From the NCBI RefSeq assembly GCF_000177195.2, contig NC_015953.1:6448001-6512000 (forward strand): a stretch of DNA of 64,000 nt, given 5' to 3'. Under the pieces are notes generated by a model. The model made no database searches. It was not told where the DNA came from and was given only the letters and a program-made list of their open reading frames with translations. The DNA is from Streptomyces sp. SirexAA-E (GTDB taxonomy: Bacteria; Actinomycetota; Actinomycetes; Streptomycetales; Streptomycetaceae). Shown in pieces: positions 49,274-58,736 of the stretch. The translations under genes and the position numbers were made by a program. Position 1 is the first letter of the stretch. Every line of letters begins with the position of its first letter.

Positions 49274-51382
49274 ATGACGACGAACTCAGCTGTTGTGCTC
49301 GCCGATACCGCCTCGTACGCCGCCGCGGTCGAAGAGGCGACACAGGCCGCCGCCGCGTACTACGCCACGGGCGAGAGCCTGCTCGACGACGACGCGTACG
49401 ACCGCCTGGCGCGGGGCATAGCCGCATACGAGGCGGAGCACCCGCAGGAGGTGCTGGCCGCCTCGCCGACGGGGAAGGTCGCGGGCGGCGCGGCGGTCGG
49501 CGACGTGCCGCACACGGTGCCCATGCTCTCCCTGGACAACGTGTTCTCCGCCGAGCAGTTCGTCACCTGGACCGCGTCCGTGGAGCGGCGGATCGGCCGG
49601 CCCGTCGCCGCCTGGAGCGTGGAGCCCAAGCTCGACGGCCTCGCCGTCGCGGCCCGTTACCAGCAGGGGCGTCTCGACCGGCTGATCACCCGGGGGGACG
49701 GCACGGCCGGTGAGGACGTCTCGCACGCCATCGGCACGGTGCTCGGTCTGCCCGAGCGGCTGAACGAGCCCGCCACCCTCGAGGTGCGCGGCGAGATCCT
49801 CATGACCGACGAGCAGTTCGACGCCGCCAACGCCGCACGTACGGCACACGGCGCCGCCCCGTTCGCCAACCCGCGCAACGGCGCGGCGGGCACCCTGCGG
49901 GCCAAGGACCGGCCCTACCGCGTCGAGATGACCTTCTTCGCCTACGCGGCCCTCCCGCTGCCCGGCTCCGGCACGTCGGCGGAGACCCTGACCGGCCTCC
50001 CGCACAGTGAGGTCCTCCGCCACGTCGCGGGGCTCGGCGTGCGCACCGCCGCGGACACGGCGGTGGCGCCGCGCACCGCGGGGACGGTGGAGGAGGTGCA
50101 GGCGGGGGTGGAGGACATCGCCGGGCAGCGCGCCACCCTGCCCTTCGGGATCGACGGCATCGTGATCAAGGCCGACCTGGCCGCCGACCAGCGCGACGCC
50201 GGCACCGGCACGCGGGCACCGCGCTGGGCCATCGCCTACAAGCTTCCGGCGGTCGAGAAGGTCACCCGGCTGCTCGGCGTCGAGTGGAACGTCGGCAGGA
50301 CCGGCATCATCGCGCCGCGCGCGGTGCTGGAGCCCGTGGAGATCGACGGATCCACCGTCGGCTACGCCACGCTGCACAACCCGGCCGACATCACCCGCCG
50401 CGACCTGCGCCTGGGCGACCAGGTGATGGTCTACAAGGCGGGCGACATCATCCCCCGTATCGAGGCGCCCGTCGCCCACCTGCGGACGGGGGAGGAGCGG
50501 CCCATCGAGTTCCCGCAGTCCTGCCCGCAGTGCGGCTCCGAGATCGACACCAGTGAGCAGCGCTGGCGCTGCGTCCGGGGCCGTGACTGCCGTCTCGTCG
50601 CCTCCGTCTCGTATGCGGCGGGCCGCGACCAGCTCGACATCGAGGGTCTCGGCGCCACCCGGGTCGTCCAGCTCGTCGACGCGGGTCTCGTCGCCGACTT
50701 CGCCGACCTCTTCACCCTGGAGCGGGAGCAGTTGCTCGGACTGGAGCGGATGGGTGAGACGTCCACCGACAATCTGCTGGCCGCTGTGGAGACCGCGCGC
50801 AGCCGCCCGCTGTCACGCGTCTTCTGCGCCCTCGGCGTCCGCGGCACGGGGCGTTCCATGTCCCGCCGGATCGCCCGTCATTTCGCGACCATGGACCGGA
50901 TCGCCGCCGCCGACACCGAGGCCCTCCAGCGGGTCGACGGCATAGGCAAGGAGAAGGCCGCCGCGGTCGTCGCGGAGCTGGCGGAACTGGCTCCGCTGAT
51001 CGCCAAGCTGGTGGCCGCCGGGGTCAACATGACCGAGCCCGGCGCCACGCCGCCGCCGGACCCCGGGACCGAGGCGGACGAGGAGAGGGCGGGCGCCGAG
51101 GGCGTGAGCGAGGGCGCCGGTGGGACAGGACTGCCGCTCGACGCGATGACCGTCGTGGTCACCGGCGCCATGACCGGCGTCCTGGAGAAGCTCTCGCGCA
51201 ACGAGATGAACGAACTGATCGAGCGGGCCGGCGGGAAGGCGTCGTCGAGCGTGTCCAAGCGCACGAGCCTGCTCGTGGCCGGTGAGAAGGCCGGGTCCAA
51301 GCGGACCAAGGCGGAGGGGCTGGGGGTCAGGATCGCCACACCGGACGAGTTCGCGGAGCTGGTCGGGTCGTTCCTGGGCTGA
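49274..51382 (+). CDS. NAD-dependent DNA ligase, probable second LigA
   Basis: A 702-residue LigA-type ligase that seals nicks using NAD. Domain order is complete: NMN-binding Ia (AYYATGESLLDDDAYD), adenylation with the Lys in EPKLDGLAV, OB fold, a Zn finger (CPQCGSEID...CVRGRDC), HhH repeats and a C-terminal BRCT. Its N-terminal region differs from the main Streptomyces LigA as I recall it, so this is likely a paralog. ATG 49274 is chosen from three close ATGs (49265, 49268, 49274). The upstream region carries LacI-type palindromes shared with the divergent DUF1996 gene. Confidence 0.88.
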   Translation: MTTNSAVVLADTASYAAAVEEATQAAAAYYATGESLLDDDAYDRLARGIAAYEAEHPQEVLAASPTGKVAGGAAVGDVPHTVPMLSLDNVFSAEQFVTWTASVERRIGRPVAAWSVEPKLDGLAVAARYQQGRLDRLITRGDGTAGEDVSHAIGTVLGLPERLNEPATLEVRGEILMTDEQFDAANAARTAHGAAPFANPRNGAAGTLRAKDRPYRVEMTFFAYAALPLPGSGTSAETLTGLPHSEVLRHVAGLGVRTAADTAVAPRTAGTVEEVQAGVEDIAGQRATLPFGIDGIVIKADLAADQRDAGTGTRAPRWAIAYKLPAVEKVTRLLGVEWNVGRTGIIAPRAVLEPVEIDGSTVGYATLHNPADITRRDLRLGDQVMVYKAGDIIPRIEAPVAHLRTGEERPIEFPQSCPQCGSEIDTSEQRWRCVRGRDCRLVASVSYAAGRDQLDIEGLGATRVVQLVDAGLVADFADLFTLEREQLLGLERMGETSTDNLLAAVETARSRPLSRVFCALGVRGTGRSMSRRIARHFATMDRIAAADTEALQRVDGIGKEKAAAVVAELAELAPLIAKLVAAGVNMTEPGATPPPDPGTEADEERAGAEGVSEGAGGTGLPLDAMTVVVTGAMTGVLEKLSRNEMNELIERAGGKASSSVSKRTSLLVAGEKAGSKRTKAEGLGVRIATPDEFAELVGSFLG

Positions 51383-51542
51383 GCCGGGCCGAGCCGGACA
51401 GGATGGGCCGCAGTGCCTTGGAATTGTGGAGGGAGTGGCGTTCTTATGCCCGATATTGCATAGTGAGGGCTCGGTCATGCCTCGCTATCAGCGGGTCGCG
51501 GAGTGGTGAACGGCTGCGGTGTCGGGCCAGGGGTGAGGGACG

Positions 51543-52448
51543 ATGCGTACTGTGCGCGACGGACGGCCGCGCGGCCGTTCCGTACACCGGGGGAGCGGCG
51601 GGCCCGACGCCGGCGTCCACCGCCTCGGTACCGCCCGGCGTCCCGGTGCCGCCCGTGGACTCGCCGTCGACCTCGGCAGCTCCGGCGCCCGCGCCTGGGT
51701 CCCCGGACGAGGGCTGGTCGCCTGCACCGTCTGGGACGACGGACCCGGCCGACCGGTCCGCCGCGGCCGTATCGTCGATCCGGAGGCGTGCGGACGGCTG
51801 CTCGCCCGCCTCGCGGACACGGCGCTCGGTACCGACCGGCACGGAAGCGTGATCGTCCTGAGCCATCCGGTGCTGGCCGGCGCGGAGCACCGCAGCCAGG
51901 CGAGGGATCTGCTGGACGCCCTCGGCTCGTCCGGAGCGGTCGTCCTCAGCAGCGCCAGAGCCGTCGCGGCCTGCGCCGAAGGGCCCGACAGCGGGCCCTT
52001 GCTGGTGGTCGACATGGGGGCCGAACTGACCGAGGTCACCCTGCTCGTCGACGGACGGATCGCCGACGCCCGCCAGGCCGAGACCGGCCTCAGCGATCTC
52101 GGTGGTCTCAGTGGTCTCAGTGGTGAGCTCAGCGATCTCGACGGTGGGGAAGCCGGGGCGATGCCGGCCCAACTCGTCGGGAACGTACTGGATATGATCA
52201 TGTCCATGTGGCGTCAGGACAGGCACGGAGCGGTGCGCGGTGCGCTGCGCCGGGGCCCCGTGCTGACCGGCGGCGGAGCGCTGCACACCGACGTCACCCA
52301 CCGGATCGCCGCGCGCCTCGGCACGCCCGTACGCCTCGCCGGCGACCCCTCGACCTCGGTCGTACGGGGCGCCGGTCTCATCCTGGACTCCGTGCTGCGG
52401 CACACCGGTGCGGGCACGGTGGCCGTCCTCCCGGGCCGACCGAGGTGA
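51543..52448 (+). CDS. Short MreB-like actin-fold protein
   Basis: A 301-residue protein with the nucleotide motifs of MreB/Hsp70-type actin folds: phosphate-1 LAVDLGSSGARAW (residues 40-52), phosphate-2 LLVVDMGAELTEVTLLV and adenosine PVLTGGGALHTDV. With a 38-residue Arg-rich N-terminus, the actin core is only about 260 residues, shorter than MreB (about 340), so part of a subdomain is missing. Streptomyces are known to carry a third, shorter MreB-like gene (SCO6166 in S. coelicolor, from memory). GAGGGACG precedes ATG 51543. It overlaps the next gene by 4 bp. Confidence 0.75.
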   Translation: MRTVRDGRPRGRSVHRGSGGPDAGVHRLGTARRPGAARGLAVDLGSSGARAWVPGRGLVACTVWDDGPGRPVRRGRIVDPEACGRLLARLADTALGTDRHGSVIVLSHPVLAGAEHRSQARDLLDALGSSGAVVLSSARAVAACAEGPDSGPLLVVDMGAELTEVTLLVDGRIADARQAETGLSDLGGLSGLSGELSDLDGGEAGAMPAQLVGNVLDMIMSMWRQDRHGAVRGALRRGPVLTGGGALHTDVTHRIAARLGTPVRLAGDPSTSVVRGAGLILDSVLRHTGAGTVAVLPGRPR

Positions 52449-53335
52449 GCCCCCTCCCGGGGGCGCCCCGGGGGAACGCGCCCCCACGGGGCCGGCCGGC
52501 CGCACCGGCGCAACGAGTACGCCATGCGCTCGCCGCACTGCTCCTCGCCGTCCTCACGCTGGTCGGCGGCACGCCCGCCGCCGTGGGCGCCGTGCCCACC
52601 GTGCGGGGCCTGACCGCTCAGGCGCTCTCCACCACTCAGGCACCCTCCGCCGCTCCGTCGCCCTTCGGCACGTGGCCGTCCTCGGCCGGGCAGGTGCCCG
52701 CCCCGCACGGCCCGGTCCTGGTCCCAGCGCGCGATCTGCGGTCCGGTCAGGTCGGTGAGGCCCAAGCGGCCGGGACCGCCGCCGCGTCTCTGCCCTCGAC
52801 GCCCCGGACGGCGGAGGCGGACCTCCGGATCTCCCCCGCCTCCCCGGCCTGTGCCGGGCTGTCCGCGGCGCCCCCGCCGGGCCCTCGGGAGACACGCGGC
52901 TCCCCGTGCCCGCCCCGCCCGCACCTCTCCGCTTCCCCCGTCCCCACTTCCTCCGCCTCCGCCGTGCCCCTGGGCGTGGGCTCCGCGGCCGACACCGCCC
53001 GGCTGCCCGGCGGCCCGGCGGGCGCGTGGGCCGAGGCGGTGTCGGCGCCGTCCGGCTGGTGGACCGGCACCTCCGCGCCCGGGCCGCGTGCCGGGGCCGA
53101 CCGGTCGCACGCCCCGCAGCCCGTCCCGCCGCCCGGCGCGGGCGTCCTCGCCCCGAGGCCGTTCGCCCTGCCCGTGCCGCGCGCCCTCCTGGGCGGGGCG
53201 GGCGGGCCCGCCCTCCTCGCGTCCGGCCGGAGCCGTGCGGCGCTGCCCGGCGTGCGAGGTCCTCCCGGGGGGACGGCCGGTCACCCGGCCGACCACCGGT
53301 CCTGTTCCACAGACCCGTCGTACCGCCTCCGCTGA
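52445..53335 (+). CDS. Exported Pro/Ala-rich low-complexity protein
   Basis: A putative 296-residue protein. GTG 52445 overlaps the stop of the MreB-like gene by 4 bp. A hydrophobic segment (RVRHALAALLLAVLTLVGG, about residues 26-45) looks like a signal anchor, and the rest is rich in Pro, Ala, Ser and Gly without a recognisable domain. The 4-bp overlap and the 36-bp gap to secDF favour a real gene, but composition alone cannot prove it. No homolog recognised. Confidence 0.5.
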   Translation: MSPLPGAPRGNAPPRGRPAAPAQRVRHALAALLLAVLTLVGGTPAAVGAVPTVRGLTAQALSTTQAPSAAPSPFGTWPSSAGQVPAPHGPVLVPARDLRSGQVGEAQAAGTAAASLPSTPRTAEADLRISPASPACAGLSAAPPPGPRETRGSPCPPRPHLSASPVPTSSASAVPLGVGSAADTARLPGGPAGAWAEAVSAPSGWWTGTSAPGPRAGADRSHAPQPVPPPGAGVLAPRPFALPVPRALLGGAGGPALLASGRSRAALPGVRGPPGGTAGHPADHRSCSTDPSYRLR

Positions 53336-53371
53336 GCGAGGGCGGCCCGGCGCCCCCTCGGAGGATCCCCC

Positions 53372-55699
53372 ATGACTCGCGCCACCGCGGTGCGAGCGGT
53401 ACTGGCCGCGGCCGTCCTGCTCGTCTCCGTGTACATCACGCTGACCATGTCACCCAGACTCGGCCTCGACCTTCAGGGCGGCACCCGCATGGTGCTGCAG
53501 GCGAAGGACTCGGACACCGCGACGGCGGACCGCGACAGCACCGACCGCACCCTGGAGGTGCTCCGCCAGCGCGTCGACTCGCTCGGCGTCGCGGAACCGA
53601 CCCTGACGCGTTCCGGCGAGGACCGGATCATCGTCGAACTCCCGGACGTCCAGGACCCGCGCCAGGCCGCCGAGGTGCTGGGCAAGACCGCCCAGCTGAG
53701 CTTCCACCCCGTCCAGGGCCCCGGGACCGAACCGGCGGCGGACGACAAGGAGAAGGACGAGGGGGAGGGGAGCAAGGCCGGGCCGACGCTCCCCGACGAA
53801 CAGGGGGATCTGCTCGCCCTCGGCCCCGTACGGCTCTCCGGCGCCGGGGTCAAGGACGCCACCGCGAGCTTCGACGCCCAGCAGGGCACCGGGTGGAGCG
53901 TGTCCCTCGACTTCCACAAGGACGCGGGGAAGAAGTGGACCGGCCTGACCGGCGAGGCCGCCTGCAACCCGGTCCAGGACGAACGCCGCAGGGTCGCCAT
54001 CGTCCTCGACGGAAAGGTCATCTCCTCCCCCCAGGTCTCCCCGTCGGTCGGCTGCAACGTCGGCCTGCCCTCCGGGTCCACCCAGATCACCGGCTCCTTC
54101 GGCGCGGACGAGGCCCGGGACCTCGCCCTCCTCATCAAGGGCGGATCGCTTCCCGTCCCCGTGGAGATCGTCGAGCAGCGCATCGTCGGCCCGACGCTCG
54201 GTGCCGCCGCCATCGACGCCAGCGCACGGGCCGCCCTCATCGGCGCCGCGGCCACCGCCCTGTTCATCACCGTCATGTACCGGCTCTTCGGAGCCCTCGC
54301 CGCCCTCGCCCTCGCCGCCTACGGTGTCATCTCCTACGCCGCGCTCGTCGTCCTCGGAGTCACCCTGACCCTGCCCGGGCTGGCCGGATTCGTCCTCGCG
54401 ATCGGGATGGCGGTGGACGCCAACGTCCTTGTCTTCGAACGGGCCCGCGAAGAATGCGCGGACCGGCCGAACCGTACGCTGCTCTCCGCACTCACCGCCG
54501 GATTCCGCGGCGCCTGGAGTGCGGTCGCCGACTCCAACGTGACGACCCTGATCGCGGCGGGCCTCCTCTTCTTCCTCGGCTCCGGACCGGTCAAGGGGTT
54601 CGGCGTCACGCTCGCCATCGGTGTCATCGCCTCGATGTTCTCCGCGCTCGTCATCGCCCGGGCGCTCACCGAGATCGCGGCCGGCTCCCGGTTCGTCAGC
54701 GGCTACCGGGGGGTCAACGGCATCGCGCGGCCGGGCGCCGTCCGCACCCGGCTCAACGCACGCGACCCGCAGCTCTTCCGTTCTCCACGCCGCTGGCTGG
54801 CCTTCTCCGCCGTGCTGGTCGCCGTCGCCGTGGCCGGAATCGTCGTACGCGGCGTCAACCTCGGCGTCGAATTCACCGGCGGCCGGCTCGTCGAGTACTC
54901 CACCAGCCGCCCCGTCGACGTGGAGAAGGCCAGGGACGCCCTCTCCACCGCCGGGTTCGGCGACGCGGAGGTCACCACGGCGGGTGACGGGGACCTGTCC
55001 GTACGCACCGGGAAGCTCGACGACGACGGCGAGCGGGCGGTACGGGCCGCCCTGGCCGAGGAAGGGGGCGAGGCCACCAAGATCCGGGACGAGCTGATCG
55101 GGCCCAGCCTCGGCGACGAACTGCGGCGCAACGCCCTCATCGCCCTCGGCGTCGCCGTGTTCGTCCAGCTCGCCTACCTCGCCGCCCGGTTCCGCTGGAC
55201 GTTCGCCGTCGCCTCGGTCGGGGCGCTGGTGCACGACGTCATCATCCTCGTCGGCGCCTTCGCCTGGCTGGGCCGTACCGTCGACGGCATCTTCCTGGCC
55301 GCTCTCCTCACCGTCATCGGCTACTCCGTCAACGACTCGGTGGTCGTCTTCGACCGGGTGCGGGAGCTGTGGGCGAAGAGCAGGCGCACCCCGCTCCCCG
55401 ACATCGCCAACCGCGCCGTCCTGCAGACCGTCCCGCGCACGGTCAACACCGGCATGGGCGCGCTGTTCATCCTGGCCGCCCTGGCCGTGCTCGGCGGTGA
55501 CTCGCTCGCGGACTTCGCGCTCGCCCTGCTGATCGGCATCTGCGTGGGCACGTATTCCTCGGTGATGACCGCCGTGCCGGGCGCGCTGCTCCTGGAGACG
55601 AGCAGCAAGGCGCCGCCGCCGGCCCGCAAGCGCGCGCCGGGGCGCAAGGTGTCCCGGCAGCAGCGGCGCGACCCGCTGGACAACGGGGCGCGCGTGTAG
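53372..55699 (+). CDS. secDF: Fused SecDF protein-export membrane protein
   Basis: A 775-residue fusion of SecD and SecF with 12 TM segments that uses proton flow to help pull exported proteins through SecYEG. SecD motifs are GLDLQGGTRMVLQA and GMAVDANVLVFERAREE; SecF motifs are GVEFTGGRLVEYS and YSVNDSVVVFDRVREL. The periplasmic P1 domain spans about residues 30-260 with an acidic DDKEKDEGEG insert. Streptomyces usually also have separate secD and secF genes, so this is likely an accessory copy. GGAGGA lies before ATG 53372. It ends at an exceptionally strong terminator. Confidence 0.92.
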   Translation: MTRATAVRAVLAAAVLLVSVYITLTMSPRLGLDLQGGTRMVLQAKDSDTATADRDSTDRTLEVLRQRVDSLGVAEPTLTRSGEDRIIVELPDVQDPRQAAEVLGKTAQLSFHPVQGPGTEPAADDKEKDEGEGSKAGPTLPDEQGDLLALGPVRLSGAGVKDATASFDAQQGTGWSVSLDFHKDAGKKWTGLTGEAACNPVQDERRRVAIVLDGKVISSPQVSPSVGCNVGLPSGSTQITGSFGADEARDLALLIKGGSLPVPVEIVEQRIVGPTLGAAAIDASARAALIGAAATALFITVMYRLFGALAALALAAYGVISYAALVVLGVTLTLPGLAGFVLAIGMAVDANVLVFERAREECADRPNRTLLSALTAGFRGAWSAVADSNVTTLIAAGLLFFLGSGPVKGFGVTLAIGVIASMFSALVIARALTEIAAGSRFVSGYRGVNGIARPGAVRTRLNARDPQLFRSPRRWLAFSAVLVAVAVAGIVVRGVNLGVEFTGGRLVEYSTSRPVDVEKARDALSTAGFGDAEVTTAGDGDLSVRTGKLDDDGERAVRAALAEEGGEATKIRDELIGPSLGDELRRNALIALGVAVFVQLAYLAARFRWTFAVASVGALVHDVIILVGAFAWLGRTVDGIFLAALLTVIGYSVNDSVVVFDRVRELWAKSRRTPLPDIANRAVLQTVPRTVNTGMGALFILAALAVLGGDSLADFALALLIGICVGTYSSVMTAVPGALLLETSSKAPPPARKRAPGRKVSRQQRRDPLDNGARV

Positions 55700-55727
55700 C
55701 GGACCCACCGGCCGGGAGACGGTCGGA

Positions 55728-55782
55728 CCGGCCGTACGCGCCGGGCAGGGGCAAACGGGCCCCGCCCGGCGCGTACGGCCGG
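55728..55782 (+). terminator. Very strong terminator after secDF
   Basis: A perfect 19-bp stem (55728-55746 with 55764-55782) encloses a second 5-bp stem GGGGC/GCCCC, making one of the most stable hairpins in the window, 28 bp past the stop codon. Confidence 0.85.
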
Positions 55783-55841
55783 CCCCGCAGCCGGGCTGCG
55801 GCACAATCCGGAGCACATCCAGTGATCGGAGTGTGCCGCGC

Positions 55842-56585
55842 ATGCCCGTCGTCCTGCGTGAGGCCTGGGACACCCTCGTACCGGACATGACCGGGCGGCA
55901 CGGACCACTGCCGCCGATGATGCTCGCGCTGACCGTGGTGACCGGGCTCGTCGACGCGTTCAGCTATCTGCTGCTGGGCCATGTGTTCGTCGCCAACATG
56001 ACCGGCAACGTGGTCTTCGGCGGCTTCGCGCTCGCGGGCGCCCCCGGCTTCTCGCTGCTCGCCTCGGCGGTGGCGCTCGTGGCGTTCGTCGTCGGAGCGG
56101 TCTCCGGCGGGCTCGCCGTCCATGTGGCCCGCACCCACCGGGGCAGGCAGATCCTGTACGCCCTCCTCGCCGAGACGGTGTTCGTCGCGGTGGCCCTGGT
56201 CGTCACCGCGGTATCGGGCGGGCCGTACACCGGAGGTGTGCGCTTCACCCTCGTCGCCCTGCTCGGGATCGGCCTCGGTGTGCAGAACGCCGCCGCCCGC
56301 ACCCTCGCCGTGCCCGACCTCAAGACCACCGTGCTCACGCTCACCATCACCGGCCTGGCCGCCGACAGCCGGCTCGCCAGGGGGCCCGGCAGCCGAGCCG
56401 GGCGCCGGCTCCTCTCGGCGGCGGCCATGCTGACCGGTGCCTGCTGCGGCGCGCTGGCCGTACTGAACGGCCACCCGGCCCTTCCCCTGCTGGGCGCCGT
56501 GGTCCTGCTGGCCGTGGCGTCCGCCTGCGCGGCCGCCCTGCTCCGCAGCGACGCCCCCTGGACAAGGCCCCTCGTCACGGCATGA
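55842..56585 (+). CDS. DUF1275 (YoaK) family membrane protein
   Basis: A 247-residue integral membrane protein with about six TM segments. LALTVVTGLVDAFSYLLLGHVFVANMTGN is the DUF1275 signature and GLGVQNAAARTLAVPDLKTTVLTLT the second. The family's function is unknown. ATG 55842 is preferred over GTG 55833 because GGAG lies 11 nt upstream. Its last 11 bp overlap the convergent XRE gene. Confidence 0.85.
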   Translation: MPVVLREAWDTLVPDMTGRHGPLPPMMLALTVVTGLVDAFSYLLLGHVFVANMTGNVVFGGFALAGAPGFSLLASAVALVAFVVGAVSGGLAVHVARTHRGRQILYALLAETVFVAVALVVTAVSGGPYTGGVRFTLVALLGIGLGVQNAAARTLAVPDLKTTVLTLTITGLAADSRLARGPGSRAGRRLLSAAAMLTGACCGALAVLNGHPALPLLGAVVLLAVASACAAALLRSDAPWTRPLVTA

Positions 56586-57381
56586 GCGCGCGCAGATGGG
56601 CGGCGGTCTCACGGTCCGCCGGCAGGAACGTCTCGATGGCGAGCTCCGCGACGGTCACGTCCATCGGGGTGTTGAAGGTGGCGATGGAGGAGAGGAACGA
56701 CAGCACCCGGCCGCCGTGCATGATCCGGAGCGGCAGCGCCGGCGACGGGACGCCCGTCTCCGTCACACCGGGGCCGACCGGCGGGGGTTCGGGCGCGGGG
56801 TAGGCCGCGACCTCGTCGTACAGGGCACGCAGCCGCGAGGAGCGGAGCAGGGCGATCTGACGTTCCATCTGGGCCAGCAGATCGGCGCGCCACTCCGGCA
56901 GGTTGAGGATGCGCGGGGCCAGGCCCTCCGGGTGCAGGGTCAGGCGCATGGCGTTCAGCGGCGGGACGAGCAGGTGCTCCGGGACACCGTCGAGCAGTAC
57001 CCCGATGCCCCGGTTCGCGGCGAGAACGGTGTACGTGGCGTCCACGACCAGCGCCGGATACGGCTCGTAGCCCTGGAGCAGCCGCTCCACCGCCTCCCGC
57101 ACGGCCCCCATCGCCGGGTCCTGGAGCGGGGTCTCCGCGAACCGAGGCGCGTAACCGGCCATCACCAGCAGCGCGTTGCGTTCCCGGACGGGTACGTCGA
57201 GGTGTTCGGCCAGCCGCAGCACCATCTCCTCGCTGGGACGCGAGCGGCCCGTCTCCACGAACGAGATGTGCCGGGCCGAGGAGTCCGCGCGCAGCGCCAG
57301 TTCCAGCTGGCTCATCCGCCGTTGCTCCCGCCAGCCGCGCAGCAGCGGCCCTACCCCCGTGTCGAGCGCGACAGTTGTCAT
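56575..57381 (-). CDS. XRE regulator with MmyB-like ligand domain
   Basis: A 268-residue regulator: XRE HTH (GPLLRGWREQRRMSQLELALRADSSARHISFVETGRSRPS) and an MmyB-like domain (about 95-265) with YPALVVDATYTVLAANRG. MmyB-type regulators often bind fatty acids or acyl ligands. The minus-strand -10 box TACTGT ends 6 nt before the ATG and there is no ribosome binding site, so a leaderless mRNA is likely. It is divergent from the pterin dehydratase gene with a 64-bp gap. Confidence 0.9.
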   Translation of the reverse strand: MTTVALDTGVGPLLRGWREQRRMSQLELALRADSSARHISFVETGRSRPSEEMVLRLAEHLDVPVRERNALLVMAGYAPRFAETPLQDPAMGAVREAVERLLQGYEPYPALVVDATYTVLAANRGIGVLLDGVPEHLLVPPLNAMRLTLHPEGLAPRILNLPEWRADLLAQMERQIALLRSSRLRALYDEVAAYPAPEPPPVGPGVTETGVPSPALPLRIMHGGRVLSFLSSIATFNTPMDVTVAELAIETFLPADRETAAHLRALMP

Positions 57382-57387
57382 AACCAG

Positions 57388-57418
57388 ACAGTAACGTCAC
57401 GGCCGAAGACGTCCGCAA
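57388..57418 (-). promoter_or_regulatory. Leaderless promoter of the XRE gene
   Basis: Minus strand TTGCGG (57413-57418), 19 bp, TACTGT (57388-57393), then 6 nt to the ATG. Confidence 0.55.
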
Positions 57419-57445
57419 CCGATTCCCGGCAGGAGCCGCCGAACG

Positions 57446-57751
57446 ATGCCCGCCGAACCGCTGTCCGCGCACGACGTCGAGACCGGGCTGCGCGACCTGC
57501 CCGGCTGGGAGCGGGACGGGGACCGGATCGCCCGGACCTACCGGCTCCCCTCCCACTTCGCGGCTGCCGCGCTGACCGTCCACGTGGCACAGATCCAGGA
57601 GGAGCTCGACCACCACTCCGAACTGACCCTGGGCTACCGCACCGTGCGCGTCGCGGTGCACACCCATGACGCCGGCGGGGCGATCACCGCCAGGGACCTG
57701 ACCCTGGCGGGCCGGATCGAGGCGGCCGCCCCGGGGCACGGCGCGGAGTGA
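57446..57751 (+). CDS. Pterin-4-alpha-carbinolamine dehydratase
   Basis: A 101-residue PCD/DCoH-family enzyme, which dehydrates 4a-hydroxytetrahydrobiopterin after aromatic hydroxylation. The signature DHHSELTLGYRTVRVAVHTHDAGG is intact with both His. CAGGAG lies 10 nt before ATG 57446. No phenylalanine hydroxylase is adjacent, so it may serve a distant monooxygenase. Confidence 0.9.
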   Translation: MPAEPLSAHDVETGLRDLPGWERDGDRIARTYRLPSHFAAAALTVHVAQIQEELDHHSELTLGYRTVRVAVHTHDAGGAITARDLTLAGRIEAAAPGHGAE

Positions 57752-57767
57752 TCCGTCCACCGGTGCC

Positions 57768-58730
57768 TCACGGCGCCGGGCCGAAGCGCGGATGGGCGGC
57801 CAGCCAGCCGGCGTAGCTGTCGCTGCGCCGCACCGCCTCCGCGTACGCCGAGCGGGTGTGCCCGCTCACCGCGCCGGCCGTCGCCTGCGCCGTGGGTGAG
57901 CGGGGATGCCTCCCGAGGAGGTGACGCCACGTCAGCGGCGAGCCCACCAGGGGTCGGGTCACCAGGCCGGGCGTCGGCGGGAACGTGGCCCGGCACAGTC
58001 CGACCGCCCGCCCCACCTGAACCAGGTGCACGACCGACACCGTGTCCGTCTCGTACACCGACACCGGGGTGAAGCCGGCCCGGGCGCACGCCGTGGTGAA
58101 GCAGTCCGCGAAGCATCCGTCACCGGGCACGTCGGCCCAGCATTCACCCGCGAGGGAGGAGAGTTCCAGCTCGGGGAGCCCGGCCAGCGGGTGGTCCTCG
58201 GGCAGCATCACGAACACCGGGTCGACGCCGATGACCTGCCAGTGGAGCCGGTCGGCCAGGGGCGGGGCGCTCTCCCCGCAGGCGCCGATCAGCGCGAAGT
58301 CCAGCCGGCCGTCGATCAGCAGCGAGGCGATCTCCGCCACCGACCACGAGGTGTGGGTGGTCACCGGTGCCGTCGGGTGCGCGGCGGCCAGCCGGTCGAC
58401 CAGGCCGCCGAGCAGCGGGCCGTGCGTGCCCCCCAGCCGGAACCGCTCCACGGCCGCCGAGGCGTTGGCGAAGCGCACCGCCTCCTCCTGCAGCTCGCTC
58501 ACGGCCGGCAGCACCACCCGGGCCCGCTCCAGGACCAGTTCGCCGAGCGGAGTGGGTCGCGCCCCCGTGTGGTCACGGTCGAAGAGCGGCCCGCCCAGCG
58601 ACTTCTCGATCCTGCGCAACTGGGCGCTGAGCGCGGGCTGAGCGAGCCCGAGGGCTGCGGCGGCCTTGGTGAGACTGCCGGTGTCGGCAATGGCCCTTAC
58701 CGTGCGCAGATGTCGCAACTCCAGCTCCAT
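57768..58730 (-). CDS. LysR family regulator
   Basis: A 320-residue LysR protein: N-terminal HTH (LRHLRTVRAIADTGSLTKAAAALGLAQPALSAQLRRIEKSLG) and an effector-binding domain with ALIGACGE and DPVFVMLPEDHPLA. It has its own near-consensus promoter whose -10 box lies 6 nt before ATG 58730 with no ribosome binding site (leaderless). The NmrA-like gene lies just upstream on the same strand and could be its target. Confidence 0.92.
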   Translation of the reverse strand: MELELRHLRTVRAIADTGSLTKAAAALGLAQPALSAQLRRIEKSLGGPLFDRDHTGARPTPLGELVLERARVVLPAVSELQEEAVRFANASAAVERFRLGGTHGPLLGGLVDRLAAAHPTAPVTTHTSWSVAEIASLLIDGRLDFALIGACGESAPPLADRLHWQVIGVDPVFVMLPEDHPLAGLPELELSSLAGECWADVPGDGCFADCFTTACARAGFTPVSVYETDTVSVVHLVQVGRAVGLCRATFPPTPGLVTRPLVGSPLTWRHLLGRHPRSPTAQATAGAVSGHTRSAYAEAVRRSDSYAGWLAAHPRFGPAP

Positions 58731-58736
58731 GAGCGC

